This document shows positions 57,961 through 64,000 of a stretch of DNA of 64,000 nt, piece by piece. A program made the position numbers and the translations under genes. Below the pieces are notes generated by a model, which did no database searches, was not told where the DNA came from, and saw nothing but the letters and a program-made list of their open reading frames with translations. Every line of letters starts with the position of its first letter. Positions within the stretch are counted from its first letter, which is position 1. This DNA comes from RGIG5579 sp045590715. GTDB lineage: Bacteria; Bacillota; Clostridia; Oscillospirales; SIG627. The stretch lies in contig JAZNRO010000049.1 of NCBI GenBank assembly GCA_045590715.1, positions 1-64,000 on the forward strand, written 5' to 3'.

Positions 57961-58321
57961 CGTTTGCCACCCCTCCCTCGATATATTCCTCTAGGCGCTG
58001 TTTTACCTCAAAGGCTTTGTATAGTTTCATAAAGTCGTCCAATTCCATTGTTACCAGCCACCCGCACCGATTTTTTCTGTGAAACACGGTAGGGAAGTCT
58101 CCGTTCTTCGCGTCCCGCTTGGCTTGGTCCATAGCGTTGTATAAATTCAACTGTTCCACCCTTTTACATTCAATATGAATGTTCGGGAGGCCCAGAACGT
58201 CGGCTTGTCCGTCCTTGCCGTTATACTGGACGCTACGCTTTGTATCGTAGCCGTATTCCTTTAATTTGTGGGCCAGCTCTAATTCACCAGCCTTTCCCTT
58301 TTGTCTGCTGTTAATAGGCAT
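57947..58321 (-). CDS. Phage Holliday-junction resolvase-like nuclease
   Basis: A 124-residue PDDEXK-type nuclease: start MPINSRQKGKAGELELAHKL with an early Glu, then GKDGQADVLGLPNIHIECKR with the D...ExK catalytic residues. This is the Hjc-like putative resolvase family of Firmicutes phages. The ATG at 58321 is chosen because AGGAGG lies 8 bases upstream; GTG at 58330 is the alternative. It sits between SSB and the initiator. Confidence 0.85.
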   Translation of the reverse strand: MPINSRQKGKAGELELAHKLKEYGYDTKRSVQYNGKDGQADVLGLPNIHIECKRVEQLNLYNAMDQAKRDAKNGDFPTVFHRKNRCGWLVTMELDDFMKLYKAFEVKQRLEEYIEGGVANGGGR

Positions 58322-58336
58322 TACGCCCACCTCCTG

Positions 58337-58741
58337 TTAGAATGGTAAGTCCTGTTCGCTGGTCATTTCCTCAAACTGTGTCTCGTTCCCGCCGTAGGGT
58401 ACGCTCGGCGCGCCGGTTTTCTTGCTGTCTACAAACTGCGCCTCGTCTGCGATTACCTCGGTAGCGTAGCGCTTGTTTCCGTTGCCGTCCGTCCAACTGC
58501 GGGTCTGGATCTCGCCTTTAATAAAAATCGCGCTACCTTTTTTGAAATACTTTGCGATAAATTCCGCGGTATTCCTCCACGCTACGACATTGATAAAGTC
58601 GGCTTGCTGTTCCTCGCCCTTGGAGTATCTTCTGTTCACCGCGATAGTAAATGTGGTTACTGCCACGCCGTTGGTGGTCTGTTTCAGTTCGGGATCTGCT
58701 GTCAGTCTGCCGATCAGCATTGTTACGTTCAAATTTGCCAT
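58337..58741 (-). CDS. ssb: Single-stranded DNA-binding protein
   Basis: A 134-residue OB-fold SSB (LNVTMLIGRLTADPELKQTT, NVVAWRNTAEFIAKYFKKGS, FIKGEIQTRSW) ending in an acidic tip DLPF, the partner-binding tail. It coats single-stranded DNA during phage replication and recombination. Length is somewhat shorter than host SSB, as usual for phage copies. Confidence 0.95.
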   Translation of the reverse strand: MANLNVTMLIGRLTADPELKQTTNGVAVTTFTIAVNRRYSKGEEQQADFINVVAWRNTAEFIAKYFKKGSAIFIKGEIQTRSWTDGNGNKRYATEVIADEAQFVDSKKTGAPSVPYGGNETQFEEMTSEQDLPF

Positions 58742-58757
58742 TTTGTTTTCTCCTTTG

Positions 58758-59045
58758 TTATAAATAATTTTTTCCGAATATGGAGCGGAAGTCGTCCACG
58801 CTCCAGTTATAATGTTCCATTGCTTTCTGTTGCGCCTTTGCTTGTAGGCGTTTTCTTAATTTTGCGTTAAAATGTACGCCGTGTGGTGGCTCGTTGTGGT
58901 GGTTATGACATAGCCACACTTTGAGGCCGTACCGCTCGCTTAATTTCCTGTTGGGGTTGCCTCCAAATACGTGGTGGCACTCCAGCCAGATCGTACTACC
59001 GCAGATATAGCACTTTTTATCTGTTTGTATGATAGATTTAGCCAT
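58758..59045 (-). CDS. HNH-type phage nuclease-like protein
   Basis: A 95-residue protein with CYICGS, LECHHVFGG and LCHNHH: two cysteine pairs and histidines in an HNH-like arrangement with zinc binding. It lies within the recombination module next to a NinB-like protein and could process recombination intermediates, like NinG/Rap-type proteins. It overlaps the NinB-like gene by eight bases. Confidence 0.75.
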   Translation of the reverse strand: MAKSIIQTDKKCYICGSTIWLECHHVFGGNPNRKLSERYGLKVWLCHNHHNEPPHGVHFNAKLRKRLQAKAQQKAMEHYNWSVDDFRSIFGKNYL

Positions 59046-59565
59046 TGTCCCATAGGCTTTTTAGCTTTGCGATTTCCTCTGGCGTGCGGGTATCTATATC
59101 CAGATCCTTTGCCTCTTGCACGATACCGTCTATGAAAACAGCCATTTCCCGCTTGTCAAAGTCGCTACTGCCTTTGTATACCCTGTAATGCTTGAATAGG
59201 GTACCGTTGAGCGTGCTTTCTCCCGCCTCCTCGCAATACTTAACGTATTCGGTGATAGGGATATTAGCCTTGACGCTGATAAGCTCGCTCTGGCCGTATT
59301 CCTTTAGCATTTTGAAATATGCGTCCTCTTTGCTGATCCTCAAAACGTTACCGATCTCGGTTAATAGTTTCCAAGCGTAGGCGTTAGCATTAAGGGATCG
59401 CTTTTCGCGGTATTTGTCTATTTTTATTGATAGCCTGTCCGCGCCGTTTAGTTCATCGTAGCAGTTCATAGCCGACTGTTTTTGATTTACCGCCAGCGTT
59501 AAAAGAGCCTTTCCTGTTTTGTAGTCTATGTTTAGTTCTTTGATCGTTCCATGAAGATCGTACAT
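59038..59565 (-). CDS. NinB-like recombination protein
   Basis: A 175-residue protein with the pattern KYREKRSLNANAYAWKLLTE, similar in kind to NinB, which binds single-stranded DNA and helps recombination. The middle and C-terminal parts are helical. It follows YqaJ by one base and precedes the HNH gene. Assignment rests on the short motif and context. Confidence 0.6.
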   Translation of the reverse strand: MYDLHGTIKELNIDYKTGKALLTLAVNQKQSAMNCYDELNGADRLSIKIDKYREKRSLNANAYAWKLLTEIGNVLRISKEDAYFKMLKEYGQSELISVKANIPITEYVKYCEEAGESTLNGTLFKHYRVYKGSSDFDKREMAVFIDGIVQEAKDLDIDTRTPEEIAKLKSLWDNG

Positions 59566-59566
59566 A

Positions 59567-60475
59567 TCAAGCGCCCTTCGGGAGGGTTACTTTTACAAAG
59601 CCAGCGCGTCCCGCCTTTTTCTTCTCGATATCGTGCCGGTACATTTCGTACAGCGCGGGGTTTTCTGCTTTGAATGTTTCGGCGTCAAACTCGGTAACGG
59701 TTTCCGTGGTGCTTTCCACCGCGTCTACTCGCGTGATCTTAATACCGCTGGGCGTTTCCCAAGTCTTAACGTTGTACTTGGTCATTGCCTCAAATAAAGC
59801 TTGTTTTACCTTCTTCTGCTCGGTCTCCAGCGCTTTATAATCAGCCATGCGTCGCTCGATCTCCACTACTTTTTTGGAGATAGCCACCAGTTCGTTTGGC
59901 TGGAAGTCCTGTTCGGATAAAAGCGGGTTATTTCTTAACCGCGCTAAATCGGCACGGAACCGCTCTATTTCGGCTTTTACCTCGTCTAGCGAGGATTTGT
60001 ATACCTCGATATCGATATCAAACGTGGATAGCCTGTTCGCGTCAAAGGCGGGGTTAAAATCTTCGGGTCTGCTATATACCGCCAGCAGTCCTTTTTTTAC
60101 TCCGTACAAGTCCATATAGAAAAGCAACTGCACCAAGTATTTTTTGTATTTGTCTACCGTGTCGTGAATATTTGAAGTAGTTTTGATTTCGAGAATAGCG
60201 TCGCCGTTAAAGCCGTCGCAGTTCCCGCGCAGATCGTCGATAATCGTTTGCGCTGGTGCGAAAGTCGTCGCGCGCTCGGTGTTGATATAATCGCGAATTT
60301 TGGGTTCCATAACGTCGCCGTACTCGGTGTATTTATTGCCCGCGAAGTCGCTCTGGATCAGTCCCGCCTTTTCCTGTAACAGTTCCCAGCGGGTCGTAAA
60401 TGGGCTAATCCCCATAATAATCGGGATATCCGAGCCTCCGATATATTTGTCTCTGTCTATTGTTACGTCGATCAT
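59567..60475 (-). CDS. YqaJ-family phage recombination exonuclease
   Basis: A 302-residue lambda-exonuclease-like nuclease. The N-terminal YqaJ domain has GGSDIPIIMGISPFTTRWEL, an acidic GDVMEPKIRDY, and the catalytic AILEIKTTS (D..ExK). It digests one strand to give 3' tails for the annealing protein encoded directly upstream. The C-terminal 100 residues are a coiled coil plus an accessory domain. One base separates its start from the Rad52-like gene stop. Confidence 0.88.
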   Translation of the reverse strand: MIDVTIDRDKYIGGSDIPIIMGISPFTTRWELLQEKAGLIQSDFAGNKYTEYGDVMEPKIRDYINTERATTFAPAQTIIDDLRGNCDGFNGDAILEIKTTSNIHDTVDKYKKYLVQLLFYMDLYGVKKGLLAVYSRPEDFNPAFDANRLSTFDIDIEVYKSSLDEVKAEIERFRADLARLRNNPLLSEQDFQPNELVAISKKVVEIERRMADYKALETEQKKVKQALFEAMTKYNVKTWETPSGIKITRVDAVESTTETVTEFDAETFKAENPALYEMYRHDIEKKKAGRAGFVKVTLPKGA

Positions 60476-60476
60476 A

Positions 60477-61142
60477 TTAGCCCTCCAACTCTGCCAACAG
60501 CGCTGTATAGGTTTCTGCTGTGGTTTCTTTATTCAGTCCCTTTTCGGTAGCGTAGGCGTTCTTATCAATTCCCAGCTCGTCAAGCTTTGCGATCAATAAC
60601 TCGCGCGGGGTTTTCTGTTTGCCTTTAGCGGCGGGCTTTGCTTGCTCAAAAGTCGGCGCGTGACCACCTTCTTTTTTAGGCTCGCCTTCGAGATTGTCAT
60701 ATTTAGTACCGCCAGCCGACCAGTAAACGTTTGCACCGATACCTAAAGCCTTACAGGCTACTGATAAGGCGTCTGTTAATGCCATTTTGAAACATTCGTC
60801 ATTTGTATACTTACCATTTCTCTCAACCGATACAAATTGGCTACCGCCTGTACCCTGTATAGCCTCACTCCATTCCCCTTTGACTTTTACAAACAAGTCG
60901 ATATTTACAAACGCACACACTGTACCGTCCGCACCCTCGTGCAAATTCTTTTCCGTAATAATGTATTTCCAGCCAAAGCCGACAGGCCCGAAAAGTTCTG
61001 TCAGCACTTTTATACGCCACATAGGGTTAATATCTGTCATACCCTTAATACGTCCCGCCGTGATAGTTTTTTGTGCCTCTTTTGGCACCTCGGCGACTTT
61101 GTTGTAAATTGAAAGATTCTCATAATTTGAAATGTTACTCAT
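60477..61142 (-). CDS. Rad52-like (Sak/DUF1071-type) single-strand annealing protein
   Basis: A 221-residue protein whose N-terminal 140 residues match the phage Rad52-like group: TAGRIKGMTDINPMWRIKVL, FGPVGFGWKYIITEKNLHEG, FKMALTDALSVACKALGIGA. This forms rings that anneal complementary strands. A Lys/Pro-rich linker is followed by a small C-terminal helical domain that may contact SSB. It is paired with the YqaJ exonuclease as a two-component recombinase. Confidence 0.82.
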   Translation of the reverse strand: MSNISNYENLSIYNKVAEVPKEAQKTITAGRIKGMTDINPMWRIKVLTELFGPVGFGWKYIITEKNLHEGADGTVCAFVNIDLFVKVKGEWSEAIQGTGGSQFVSVERNGKYTNDECFKMALTDALSVACKALGIGANVYWSAGGTKYDNLEGEPKKEGGHAPTFEQAKPAAKGKQKTPRELLIAKLDELGIDKNAYATEKGLNKETTAETYTALLAELEG

Positions 61143-61144
61143 AT

Positions 61145-61363
61145 TTAGACCGCCTTTTCAATTAAATAGTACTTTACGAAATGTACGGGCTTTCCGTATC
61201 TGTTCTGCGCCCGCTGTGGCTCCGTTCTAAAATCGTAGCCCTTGGCTTTTAATTCCTTGATCCGCGTTGCTAATTGAGTAATACCCAGATCAGCGTAGGC
61301 TTGGAAAGACGTTATGCTACCAAAGTCAGCTAAATATTTGAGGATCAGTTCTTTTTGACTCAT
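61145..61363 (-). CDS. Small helix-turn-helix protein
   Basis: A 72-residue winged-helix-like protein (ILKYLADFGSITSFQAYADL, GITQLATRIKELKAKGYDF). This type is common in phage early operons with unknown role, probably DNA binding. It overlaps the upstream gene by 38 bases. Confidence 0.75.
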   Translation of the reverse strand: MSQKELILKYLADFGSITSFQAYADLGITQLATRIKELKAKGYDFRTEPQRAQNRYGKPVHFVKYYLIEKAV

Positions 61364-61538
61364 ATTGCTGTATTCCTTTCATTTGTTCTTCTTCCTCGTC
61401 ACCGTAATACAGTTTCTGTAATACGCGCTCCGCAGATCTCTTGATCTCTTCTAACTGGATTTTGTTGTCTATTTCCGCAATGTCGGGAAAATGTACCCGA
61501 ACCGTTGCGTTTGGATATTCAAATACCTGGTTTTGCAT
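61326..61538 (-). CDS. Small acidic phage protein
   Basis: A 70-residue protein (MQNQVFEYPNATVRVHFPDI, YYGDEEEEQMKG). It begins with a short strand, followed by an acidic helical part. Such proteins often precede the recombination genes in clostridial prophages. The start has AACGAGGTGATG. Confidence 0.65.
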   Translation of the reverse strand: MQNQVFEYPNATVRVHFPDIAEIDNKIQLEEIKRSAERVLQKLYYGDEEEEQMKGIQQYESKRTDPQIFS

Positions 61539-61674
61539 ATCATCACCTCGTTATGCTGTATGTTTTGATCGTTTGTCCCTATGCCCTTCGGGCTTGGTTA
61601 TGTTTTGAAACGTTGGAGAAACGAAATATGCGCCATATTCTTTTTTGAGAACGCGTTTTTCGCAACTTGTGGGA

Positions 61675-61890
61675 CTAAATTAAAGCTACACCAAGTAGCT
61701 CGTTTCTTTCTTCTGCTGTATTGAGTTTTAAAATCTCGCACAGTTTTAGGTATTCGTCCATATAAATACGGCGCTTGTTGTGTAGTTTCTGGTTGAACGT
61801 TACGACGTTGATATTCATTAGTTTCGCTACGTCGGGCTGTGTCAGTCCTAATAGGATCATGCGCGCCTTGACTTTTCTTGTGTTGATCAT
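61675..61890 (-). CDS. Cro-like HTH regulator (DUF739/XRE type)
   Basis: A 71-residue XRE-type HTH protein (KARMILLGLTQPDVAKLMNI, NINVVTFNQKLHNKRRIYMD). It resembles DUF739 early regulators that act as Cro or as early gene activators. Third gene of the leftward early operon. Ribosome site AAGGAGGTGATCC. Confidence 0.8.
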   Translation of the reverse strand: MINTRKVKARMILLGLTQPDVAKLMNINVVTFNQKLHNKRRIYMDEYLKLCEILKLNTAEERNELLGVALI

Positions 61891-61905
61891 CGGATCACCT
61901 CCTTG

Positions 61906-62130
61906 TTATTTAGATAAAAGGTTAATAGTAGCTTTTAGCCTTGTGCGTTCGGTTTCCAGTTTTTCTTTCAGATCATATACCGTGTTTCCTAGATCGTCGT
62001 TTTCCGTTTCCAGTCGGTCGATCGCTCGATCCAGCCTTTCGCATTTGAAATTGTAATAAACCCAAATGCAGATCGTAACCGCCGTAAGGAAAAGCGTTAT
62101 ATAATAGAAAACGCCGTGGCAGAGACACAT
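61906..62130 (-). CDS. Membrane protein with C-terminal coiled coil
   Basis: A 74-residue protein with one transmembrane helix (about 7-27) followed by a cytoplasmic coiled coil (LDRAIDRLETENDDLGN). The start at 62130 follows GAGGAGGTGGAATA. An early phage membrane protein of unknown role, possibly superinfection exclusion. Confidence 0.62.
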   Translation of the reverse strand: MCLCHGVFYYITLFLTAVTICIWVYYNFKCERLDRAIDRLETENDDLGNTVYDLKEKLETERTRLKATINLLSK

Positions 62131-62131
62131 A

Positions 62132-62359
62132 TTATTCCACCTCCTCGCTGAATTTGTCGAGCTTTTCAAGCATTTCAAACGTTACCCCAGCCTTTTCGAG
62201 TTCCTTTCCCATTTTCTCATAAGCCCGTAGAGTATATAAATACTTGCGTCGGCGGTATCGGATTTGTTCGTCCTTTCTCGCCAATTTTACGTGTTCGGAG
62301 TTTTTCAGCCTTTCGATCTCTTGCTCCACTTGCTCGTCGGATAACCAGTTTTTAGCCAT
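62132..62359 (-). CDS. First gene of the leftward early operon, unknown function
   Basis: A 75-residue charged helical protein (MAKNWLSDEQVEQEIERLKN, RRRKYLYTLRAYEKMGKELE). It is the first gene after the consensus lytic promoter at 62428-62456. The start has GAGGT at a good distance. No family recognised. Confidence 0.65.
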   Translation of the reverse strand: MAKNWLSDEQVEQEIERLKNSEHVKLARKDEQIRYRRRKYLYTLRAYEKMGKELEKAGVTFEMLEKLDKFSEEVE

Positions 62360-62411
62360 TTGTCGTACCTCGTTCTTTCTTGTCGGTTTTTGTTGTAAAT
62401 ATTCGCGTTCT

Positions 62412-62544
62412 TGTTTACTGCACCACAATTATAGTAAACAAATTCGCAACTGTCAATAGTTTTTTCAATTTTTTTTTGTACTTTTTTTAAAAACCATTGA
62501 TTTTAACCATTTTTAACGCTACAATGTGTGTTACATAGTAAACA
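62412..62544. promoter_or_regulatory. Lysogeny switch: divergent promoters with shared operator half-sites
   Basis: Minus-strand lytic promoter: TTGACA (62456-62451), 17-bp spacer, TATAAT (62433-62428). Plus-strand repressor promoter: TTGATT (62497-62502), 17-bp spacer, TACAAT (62520-62525). Operator-like half-site AGTAAACA/TGTTTACT occurs as an inverted pair at 62412-62419 and 62433-62440, covering the lytic -10. It appears again in TGTTACATAGTAAACA at 62529-62544, just after the repressor -10. This fits a CI-like repressor that shuts the early promoter and controls its own. Confidence 0.75.
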
Positions 62545-62582
62545 CTATGGCGACTGCGAAAGGAGGAATATGGAGGAATATT

Positions 62583-62942
62583 ATGAATATGCAGGTGTTT
62601 GCCGAACGGCTGAAAGAAACGCGCAAAGAAAAAATGATCTCGTCCAAAGAGCTTGGAGAGGCGGTAGGTATCCACAAGGCTACTATACACCGATACGAAA
62701 AAGCGGATTTTAAGGGGATAAAGGAGTCGTTGTTAAACGCCATAGCAGATTACCTCAACGTAAACCCCGACTATTTAATCGGTGCAACGGATAACAAGCA
62801 CACGGTTAAAGAGGCCGAGGATTTACTGGAAAATATTACAGACGGAGAAAAAATGCTCCTTGAATTATTTAGGAAAGTTCCTGTTGAGAGTCAGCAGATG
62901 GTGCTTGATATGATACGGATCGTTCTAAAACAGCACCAATAA
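62583..62942 (+). CDS. CI-like phage repressor (XRE family)
   Basis: A 119-residue repressor. The HTH occupies residues 1-62 (FAERLKETRKEKMISSKELG, AVGIHKATIHRYEKADFKGI), ending with the conserved NPDYLIGATD of Firmicutes phage repressors. The C-terminal 50 residues are a helical dimerisation part (LLENITDGEKMLLELF, VPVESQQMVLDMIRIVL). There is no peptidase domain, so RecA-driven self-cleavage is unlikely; release may depend on an antirepressor. The ATG at 62583 follows TGGAGGAATATT. Confidence 0.9.
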   Translation: MNMQVFAERLKETRKEKMISSKELGEAVGIHKATIHRYEKADFKGIKESLLNAIADYLNVNPDYLIGATDNKHTVKEAEDLLENITDGEKMLLELFRKVPVESQQMVLDMIRIVLKQHQ

Positions 62943-63024
62943 CAAGCACGGCGGTAAGCAAAGCCTGTTCTGGGTTTTCATTTTCGCGAATAAGGGTTAA
63001 CAATTCTCTTTCGTTGCTTGTCAT
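62869..63024 (-). CDS. Small convergent ORF overlapping the repressor 3' end
   Basis: A 51-residue protein (MTSNERELLTLIRENENPEQ ... ADSQQELS) with a good AAAAGGAG site before the ATG at 63024. It is antisense to the last 74 bases of the repressor gene. Short helical proteins of this kind, with an ERELLTLI-like start and a Ser/Gln-rich end, seem to recur in clostridial mobile elements. Whether it is expressed is uncertain. Confidence 0.5.
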   Translation of the reverse strand: MTSNERELLTLIRENENPEQALLTAVLVIGAVLERSVSYQAPSADSQQELS

Positions 63025-63128
63025 TTCGTTTTACTCCTTTTGAAAAAAATATGTAGAACACGTGTTTGTGAAATCTTAATATTCACGGGCACTAATTCAA
63101 ATGGTATTTGTTGGGGTAATTGTAAAAC

Positions 63129-63178
63129 ATTGCCAACTGTTTTGGCAATACGCAAATTCGGTCAATTTATGACCGAAT
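63129..63178. repeat. Two adjacent palindromes upstream of the HTH-membrane protein gene
   Basis: ATTGCCAA-N5-TTGGCAAT (63129-63149) and ATTCGGTCA-N5-TGACCGAAT (63156-63178), both perfect, with equal 5-base centres. They lie 55 to 105 bases before the gene at 63234 and are candidate operators or leader hairpins. No T-run follows, so they are not terminators. Confidence 0.65.
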
Positions 63179-63233
63179 AAGAAAAAAGCCTATTTAGAAG
63201 GTGATAAAAATTTGTCAATTAAGGTACTAAAAA

Positions 63234-63653
63234 ATGGTAAAAGACTACTTAAACTCCTTGAAAAACAAGGGGAATTTCACGGCTAAAGATATAGAAAAAA
63301 TGAGCGGTATTCCTGTGGCGACCGTTCGCAAAGTTTTATCGGGTGAGACCGACGATCCCCGCTTTGATACGGTTGTAAAGCTCGTTTCTGCTATGGGAGG
63401 ATCGCTAGACCACCTCGCAGAGAAGAAAGGTAAGAAGGAAATTGAGTCAAATTCGATCGTAACCCTAAAGGAAATATACGACGAACGGATCAAGGATATA
63501 AAGGATCATACGAGCTCGTTGAGCAGAGACAAGCAAATCTTGTCTACTGTTGCGGGTGTGCTGGTTGCTATTCTTTTGGCTTTGCTTATTTTCGATATAT
63601 CAATAAGCCCCCAAGGCTGGGTTCGTTATAAAAATAATACTGACACAAACTGA
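63234..63653 (+). CDS. Membrane-anchored helix-turn-helix protein
   Basis: A 139-residue protein. N-terminal HTH (FTAKDIEKMSGIPVATVRKV, DPRFDTVVKLVSAMGGSLD), charged helical linker (about 70-100), then one transmembrane helix (about 104-124) and a short tail outside. An HTH fused to a membrane anchor suggests a regulator that senses a membrane event, or a repressor controlled by sequestration. It lies downstream of the repressor on the same strand, with two palindromes in front. The start codon was chosen from the HTH position; no strong ribosome site is seen. Confidence 0.78.
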   Translation: MVKDYLNSLKNKGNFTAKDIEKMSGIPVATVRKVLSGETDDPRFDTVVKLVSAMGGSLDHLAEKKGKKEIESNSIVTLKEIYDERIKDIKDHTSSLSRDKQILSTVAGVLVAILLALLIFDISISPQGWVRYKNNTDTN

Positions 63654-63708
63654 CATAGACGGTCACACAATAACAAAACGTGTCAAAATACAAAAAGGAG
63701 GTTTATAT

Positions 63709-64000
63709 ATGCCTAAATGTACTCTGTGTGGTAAATCTGGATTTTTTTTAAAAACTAATGTTGAGGGTATGTGTCCCGATTGTCAAACAAAAACTCTACA
63801 AGAATTAAGAGAGGCACTAACGCCAGAACAACAAGATATTTTTAAACTTAAAAATGAAATACAGCGTTTGAATGATGAGGTGTCTAGCCTAAATAACCGA
63901 ATATCTACGCAAACAGCCTCGCTGAATGAAACAGAAACGGAGTTAGAAGAAAAGAAACAGCAACTAATAGAAACAAACGAAACTATTTTATTGCAGTCCT
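63709..64000 (+). CDS. DUF4041/T5orf172-type protein, N-terminal part
   Basis: The gene runs off the right edge; 97 codons are visible. An N-terminal zinc ribbon (CTLCGKSG, MCPDCQTK) is followed by a long coiled coil (LKNEIQRLNDEVSSLNNRIS, LEEKKQQLIETNETILLQS). This is the start of the DUF4041 family, which usually ends in a T5orf172/GIY-YIG nuclease-like domain and sits between the repressor and integrase of clostridial prophages. The ATG at 63709 follows AAAGGAGGTTTATAT. Confidence 0.72.
   Translation, partial: MPKCTLCGKSGFFLKTNVEGMCPDCQTKTLQELREALTPEQQDIFKLKNEIQRLNDEVSSLNNRISTQTASLNETETELEEKKQQLIETNETILLQS

Larger units (their letters stand above)
32150..64000. mobile_element. Siphovirus-type prophage, right end beyond the window
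   Basis: Continuous phage gene order with late genes on the minus strand (terminase at 53.8 kb down to endolysin at 32.9 kb), early and replication genes at 54-62 kb, and the repressor region on the plus strand at 62.6 kb. Structural proteins match the SPP1/TP901-1-like siphovirus plan with a long tape measure (954 residues) and a tail chaperone frameshift. No integrase, excisionase or att repeat is visible, because the integrase side should follow the plus-strand genes past 64 kb. The left limit is placed between the YjjG-like gene and the SHOCT gene, but no att core could be identified. Confidence 0.93.

Overview
This window looks like a chromosome segment of an anaerobic, fermentative, low-to-mid GC member of the Firmicutes, class Clostridia. 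The evidence is the strong AGGAGG-type ribosome binding sites, the AT-rich intergenic regions with clear -35/-10 boxes, the LytTR and PadR regulators, and the Hdr/Flx-type oxidoreductases of strict anaerobes. No tRNA, rRNA or CRISPR array was seen. Bases 1 to about 32,100 are host chromosome. Bases from about 32,150 to the end are most of an integrated siphovirus-type prophage whose integrase end lies beyond the window.

Host part. From 1 to 2.6 kb there is a quorum-sensing-type histidine kinase/LytTR regulator pair. Twin 21-bp-spaced direct repeats lie upstream of the pair and also upstream of the membrane-anchored gene that runs off the left edge. From 2.6 to 15.5 kb there is a reductive C4-dicarboxylate module: an LDH-family dehydrogenase carrying the malate-type arginine, a MATE exporter on the other strand, then one long operon fumC-hdrB-hdrC-hdrA-mvhD/flxD-flxC-flxB-flxA-frdB-frdA that ends in a strong terminator. 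Read together, malate is dehydrated to fumarate and fumarate is reduced by a soluble FrdAB. An adjoining NADH-oxidising Flx/HdrABC complex could bifurcate electrons to fumarate and ferredoxin. That NADH:fumarate/ferredoxin system is inferred and is the most interesting item in the window.

From 15.5 to 23.1 kb lie housekeeping and transport genes: a small membrane protein, rdgB, glyA, an amidohydrolase, a SulP transporter without STAS domain coupled to a CPA2 antiporter, and pepD. From 23.1 to 29.1 kb is a self-contained cassette: a small secreted protein, three FtsX-like permeases, one ABC ATPase, and a divergent PadR regulator with a HAAS/DUF1700-like partner. One 20-bp palindrome supplies the -35 boxes of both divergent promoters. 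A DUF4838 protein and a YjjG-type HAD phosphatase follow.

Prophage. The late genes are on the minus strand and read from right to left: terminase, portal, minor head protein with a toxin-like C-terminus, a metallophosphoesterase flanked by terminators, scaffold, capsid, connectors, major tail protein, a -1 frameshifted tail chaperone pair, tape measure, tail tip and fibres, then holin and amidase. Upstream (54.4-62.4 kb) are an ArpU-like late regulator, a run of tiny coupled genes, a replisome organizer with origin-like repeats inside it, resolvase, SSB, HNH, NinB-like, YqaJ exonuclease, a Rad52-like annealing protein and early regulators. The lysogeny switch is at about 62.4-62.6 kb with a CI-like repressor on the plus strand. 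It is followed by a membrane-anchored HTH protein and the start of a DUF4041-type gene.
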